Positions 30,861 to 34,298 of a stretch of 34,298 nucleotides of DNA are shown in pieces. The notes below the pieces were generated by a model. It was not told the origin of the DNA. It did no database searches and worked only from the letters and a program-made list of their open reading frames with translations. Origin of the DNA: Olsenella uli (GTDB lineage Bacteria > Actinomycetota > Coriobacteriia > Coriobacteriales > Atopobiaceae); the NCBI RefSeq assembly GCF_901212675.1, contig NZ_CAAKOQ010000013.1, positions 1 through 34,298 on the forward strand, written 5' to 3'. The translations under genes were made by a program, and so were the position numbers. The first letter of the stretch is position 1; each line of letters starts with the position of its first letter.

Positions 30861-33800
30861 ATGATCGAGATCAGGGACATCCGCAAGTCGTACAAGACGG
30901 GAGACTTCGTCCAGAAGGCGCTGGACGGGGTCTCCATCACGTTTCGCGGGAGCGAGTTCGTGGCGGTGCTGGGCCCGTCGGGCTCGGGCAAGACCACCTT
31001 CCTCAACATCCTCGGCGGCTTTGACCACGCCGACTCCGGCGACATCATCGTGAACGGCGTCTCCACCAAGGACTACTCCGACAAGGACTGGGACACCTAC
31101 CGAAACCACCGCATTGGCTTCGTCTTCCAGGGCTACAACCTCATCCCGCACCAGACGGTGCTCGCCAACGTGGAGCTGGCCCTCACCCTGGCGGGCGTCG
31201 GTCGCGCCGAGCGCCGCGAGCGTGCGTGCAGGGCGCTCGAGCGCGTGGGCCTGGGCGACCATGTCAACAAGAGGCCGGCGCAGCTCTCCGGCGGGCAGAT
31301 GCAGCGCGTGGCCATCGCGCGCGCCCTTGTGAACGACCCCGAGATCGTGCTGGCCGACGAGCCCACCGGCGCGCTCGACACCGAGACCGGCATCCAGGTC
31401 ATGAACATCCTCGCAGAGGTGGCGCGCGACCGCCTCGTCATCATGGTGACCCACAACCCGCAGCTCGCCGAGGACTACGCCACGCGCATCGTGCGCATCA
31501 AGGACGGGCGCATCGTGGACGACTCGCGCCCCATCGGCTCAGACGAGCTTGCCGACGAGGTGGCCCGTGCCAAGGCCTCGGCCGCGCCGCGCAAGCGCTC
31601 GTCCATGAGCTTCCTCACGGCGCTGTCGCTCTCGGCGAACAACCTCATGACGAAGAAGGGCCGCACCATCATGACGGCCTTCGCGGGCTCAATCGGCATC
31701 ATCGGCATCGCGGCGATCCTGGCACTCTCCAACGGCGTGAACGGCTACATCGCCAAGGTGGAGGAGGACACACTCTCGAGCTACCCCCTCCAGATCGCGC
31801 GGCAGAGCTACGACATCACGGGCATGCTCACGGGTGGCGACTCGGCGGACTCGGGCGACTCGCCGATGGGGCTTGCGGACGGCTCGGCGTCCTCGGCCGC
31901 CACGGGCGGCGCCGGCCAGGCCGACGGCTCGTCGGCCATCCCGGAGGCGACCGTGCTCAAGGACATGTTCGCGAGCGTGAAGTCCAACGACCTCAGGAGC
32001 TTCAAGACGTTCCTCGATGGCGGCGGCGACGGCATCGCCGACGACGTCAACGCCATCCAGTACGACTACGGCGTCACGCCGCTCGTGTTCCGCGAGGGCA
32101 CGGGTGGCGGATCGGGTGCCTCGGGCTCGCGCGACGCGAGCTTGGGCGACGCCAGCTCGGGCGACGCCTCCTCCTCCGACGCTGCCTCGTCCGCCGACCC
32201 CGTGAAGCTCAGCCCCAACTCGTTCACGACGGCCATGAGCGGCGGCGCCTCGAGCGGCGCCATGGCGGGCACGATGATGACCTCCTCCACCGCCTTCAAC
32301 GAGATGCTCGACGACCAGTCCCTGCTCGACACGCAGTACGACGTGGTGGCCGGTCGCTGGGCGCAGGCCCCCGACGAGGCGGTGCTCGTGCTCTCCTCGA
32401 GCGGGAAGATCAGCGACTACACGCTCTACAGCATCGGCGTGCTGGACCCCGAGGAGCTCAACAAGCTGGTCGACAGCACCATGAGCGCGGACGGCACGGT
32501 CGAGGTTCCCGAAACGGACGTCGACTTCACCTACGAAGATGCGCTGGGCATCTCGTTCAAGGTGCTGAGCCCGTCCGACACCTACCGCAAGAACGACGAG
32601 ACCGGCGGCTGGACTGATATGTCCAACGACGCGGACTTCATGCGCCAGCAGGTTGCGGGCGGCCTCGACCTCAAGATCGTGGGCGTGGTGCGGCCCAACG
32701 GCACCTCCAAGTCGAGCGCGCTCACCCAGGGCGTGGCCTACACGCATGGCCTCACGACCGAGCTCATGCGGCGCGCCGCCAACTCCGACATCGTGAAACA
32801 GCAGCTGGCGAACCCCAACGTGGACGTCTTCACGGGCAAGACCTTCGACGAGCTGCAAAGCGAGAGCAAGAAGGGCGTCGACCTCGGCAGCATGTTCTCG
32901 GTGGACGAGGCGGCCATCAAGGGCGCGTTCAAGTTCGACACGTCGAAGATCGGCGCGGGGCTCGACATCTCCGGTCTCGACGTGAACGGCCTCGACCTGA
33001 GCGGCGTGAAGATCGACCTCTCCGGCGTGGCCGACGGCATCGACATGTCCTCGATCATCCAGGGCGCGCCGAGCCCGGACTTCGCACACATCGTTGACGG
33101 CCTCAAGACCGACCCGCCCCTCACGAGTGATCAGCTCACGCAGACGGCCAAGCTGGGTGGGCAGCTCACGCAGGGCTTTCTCGCCTTTCTGGGGCAGAAC
33201 GGCAAGGACCTGAAGCCCACCGACCCCGACTTTGGCGCCAAGCTCCTCCAGAGGTTCCAGGCCTACGTGGCCACGGACGACGCCAAGGCCATCCTCGACC
33301 AGGTCGAGAAGGTAGCCGGCAAGCCCGTGCGCGACCGCGTGCAGCAGGTCGTGCAGGACTACGTGACGGGCAAGCTCGCGCCCTACCTCACGCAGGTGTT
33401 CCAGAAGCTCTCCGTCCAGATCGGCCAGAAGGTGGGCGCCGCCATATCGACGCAGCTCAGGGGCCAGCTCACGAGCGCCATGACTAAGATGATGGGCCAG
33501 GTCTCCAGCCAGCTGGGCAGCAGGATCGCGGCCAACATGCGGAGCGCCTTCTCGGTCGACACCTCGGCGTTTGCCAACGCGATCAACTTCAACATGTCCG
33601 CCGAGGACCTCACCTCGCTTATGACCAGCTACGCCAACGCGAGCAAGCTCACCTATGACAACAACCTCACCACCCTGGGCTATGCCGACGAGGCCAACCC
33701 GCAGGCCATCAAGGTCTATCCCAAGGACTTTGCCGCCAAAGAGCGCGTGCTTGACCACATCGACGCCTACAACCAGCAGGTCAAGGACGCCGGTGAGGAC

Positions 33801-34271
33801 GACAAGGCCATCTCCTACACCGACTACATGGGCGTCATCATGGGCTCGGTCACCGACATCGTGAACATGATCTCGCTCGTGCTCGTGGCGTTCGTGAGCA
33901 TCAGCCTCGTGGTGAGCTCCATCATGATCGGCATCATCACCTACATCAGCGTGCTCGAGCGCAAGAAGGAGATCGGTATCCTGCGCGCGATGGGCGCCTC
34001 CAAGCTCAACGTGGCCAACGTCTTCAACGCCGAGACGTTCATCGAGGGGCTCATTGCGGGCGTGTTCGCGATCCTAGTGGTCGTGGTGGCGTCGGTGCCG
34101 GTGAACGCCTGGGTGCTCGCCACGCACAACGTGCCAAACATCATGAGCCTGCCGGTTGGCTCGGCGCTGGCGCTCATCGCGATCTCCGTCGTCCTGACGG
34201 TCGTCGCCGGCCTCATCCCAAGCGTGGGCGCCAGCCGCCGCGATCCCGTGGAGGCGCTGCGTAGCGAGTAG
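30861..34271 (+). CDS. ABC transporter, MacB-like ATPase-FtsX permease fusion
   Basis: A 1136-residue membrane protein. Residues 1-225 form the ABC ATPase of the LolD/MacB type: Walker A GPSGSGKT (38-45), Q-loop FQGYNLIPHQT, signature LSGGQMQR (about 141), Walker B IVLADEPTGALD and switch VTHN. A first membrane helix (about 270-295, IMTAFAGSIGIIGIAAILAL) leads to a very large extracytoplasmic region (about 300-995) with a Ser/Gly/Asp-rich linker and an LDxSGLDxxGLDLSG-like repeat. Three helices and the FtsX domain (ISVLERKKEIGILRAMGAS) close the chain, ending DPVEALRSE. Such pumps act by mechanotransmission, exporting peptides or lipoproteins, or handling antimicrobials and cell-wall signals. 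ATG 30861 has GAGGGA upstream. A hairpin follows the stop codon. Confidence 0.92.
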   Translation: MIEIRDIRKSYKTGDFVQKALDGVSITFRGSEFVAVLGPSGSGKTTFLNILGGFDHADSGDIIVNGVSTKDYSDKDWDTYRNHRIGFVFQGYNLIPHQTVLANVELALTLAGVGRAERRERACRALERVGLGDHVNKRPAQLSGGQMQRVAIARALVNDPEIVLADEPTGALDTETGIQVMNILAEVARDRLVIMVTHNPQLAEDYATRIVRIKDGRIVDDSRPIGSDELADEVARAKASAAPRKRSSMSFLTALSLSANNLMTKKGRTIMTAFAGSIGIIGIAAILALSNGVNGYIAKVEEDTLSSYPLQIARQSYDITGMLTGGDSADSGDSPMGLADGSASSAATGGAGQADGSSAIPEATVLKDMFASVKSNDLRSFKTFLDGGGDGIADDVNAIQYDYGVTPLVFREGTGGGSGASGSRDASLGDASSGDASSSDAASSADPVKLSPNSFTTAMSGGASSGAMAGTMMTSSTAFNEMLDDQSLLDTQYDVVAGRWAQAPDEAVLVLSSSGKISDYTLYSIGVLDPEELNKLVDSTMSADGTVEVPETDVDFTYEDALGISFKVLSPSDTYRKNDETGGWTDMSNDADFMRQQVAGGLDLKIVGVVRPNGTSKSSALTQGVAYTHGLTTELMRRAANSDIVKQQLANPNVDVFTGKTFDELQSESKKGVDLGSMFSVDEAAIKGAFKFDTSKIGAGLDISGLDVNGLDLSGVKIDLSGVADGIDMSSIIQGAPSPDFAHIVDGLKTDPPLTSDQLTQTAKLGGQLTQGFLAFLGQNGKDLKPTDPDFGAKLLQRFQAYVATDDAKAILDQVEKVAGKPVRDRVQQVVQDYVTGKLAPYLTQVFQKLSVQIGQKVGAAISTQLRGQLTSAMTKMMGQVSSQLGSRIAANMRSAFSVDTSAFANAINFNMSAEDLTSLMTSYANASKLTYDNNLTTLGYADEANPQAIKVYPKDFAAKERVLDHIDAYNQQVKDAGEDDKAISYTDYMGVIMGSVTDIVNMISLVLVAFVSISLVVSSIMIGIITYISVLERKKEIGILRAMGASKLNVANVFNAETFIEGLIAGVFAILVVVVASVPVNAWVLATHNVPNIMSLPVGSALALIAISVVLTVVAGLIPSVGASRRDPVEALRSE

Positions 34272-34281
34272 GCTAGGGCGC

Positions 34282-34298
34282 CCGGGGCAATGCCCCGG
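34282..34298 (+). terminator. Hairpin after the ABC transporter, cut by the window edge
   Basis: CCGGGGC and GCCCCGG (34282-34288/34292-34298) form a stem 10 nt after the stop codon. The window ends at the last stem base, so a U run cannot be seen. Confidence 0.6.

Noticed and set aside
1..34298. tRNA, rRNA, integrase or insertion sequence
   Set aside because: I looked for these to explain the accessory region, but saw no cloverleaf-like CCA-end sequence, no rRNA-like stretch and no transposase or integrase motifs.

Overview
The window looks like chromosomal DNA from a GC-rich, probably anaerobic, gut- or oral-type actinobacterium, most likely a coriobacterium (Olsenella, Atopobium or Collinsella type). 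The reasons are very high GC with GC-rich third codon positions, PTS-based sugar uptake, a giant 2-hydroxyacyl-CoA dehydratase activase, a Pth2-type peptidyl-tRNA hydrolase and a MacB/FtsX-type ABC fusion. The genus is inferred; there is no rRNA or tRNA gene in the window to confirm it. Both ends of the window fall in hairpins that look like terminators.

Left part (0.1-6.0 kb, all minus strand): an MHS-type MFS transporter with a strong candidate promoter and an unusually long, hairpin-rich leader of about 300 nt; a DUF3825 protein of unknown role; and a divergent member of the 1-deoxyxylulose-5-phosphate synthase family.

Sugar-acid block (6.45-12.85 kb, minus strand), in transcription order: KDPG/KDPGal-type aldolase, PTS IIA, IIB and IIC of the galactitol (Gat) family, galactonate-dehydratase-type enolase-superfamily enzyme (dgoD), phosphotriesterase-family lactonase-like enzyme, an internal terminator, then a D-2-hydroxyacid dehydrogenase. 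The set reads as uptake and Entner-Doudoroff-type breakdown of a sugar acid or its lactone. No 2-keto-3-deoxy sugar-acid kinase is present, which fits phosphorylation during PTS uptake. An AT-rich block of about 260 bp separates this operon from the next genes.

Middle (13.7-19.7 kb, plus strand): a TetR-type regulator with a perfect palindromic operator at its own promoter, followed by a 1666-residue two-ATPase-domain activase/DUF2229 protein with a Cys-Gly-rich tail and a textbook terminator.

Accessory or defence region (19.6-24.9 kb): short repeats, a solitary AbiEi-antitoxin-like protein with an endonuclease-like C-terminus lying between two copies of a palindromic repeat, a likely gene relic, and a divergent Sau3AI-like restriction enzyme / C5-cytosine methyltransferase pair whose shared promoter region carries two GATC sites.

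Right part (25.1-34.3 kb): a conserved acidic protein of unknown role and a CorA-type transporter with an extra four-helix membrane domain on the minus strand; then peptidase T, a Cof-type HAD phosphatase, Pth2 and a large ABC transporter on the plus strand. Most of the long open frames antisense to these genes are artefacts of GC-rich codon use.
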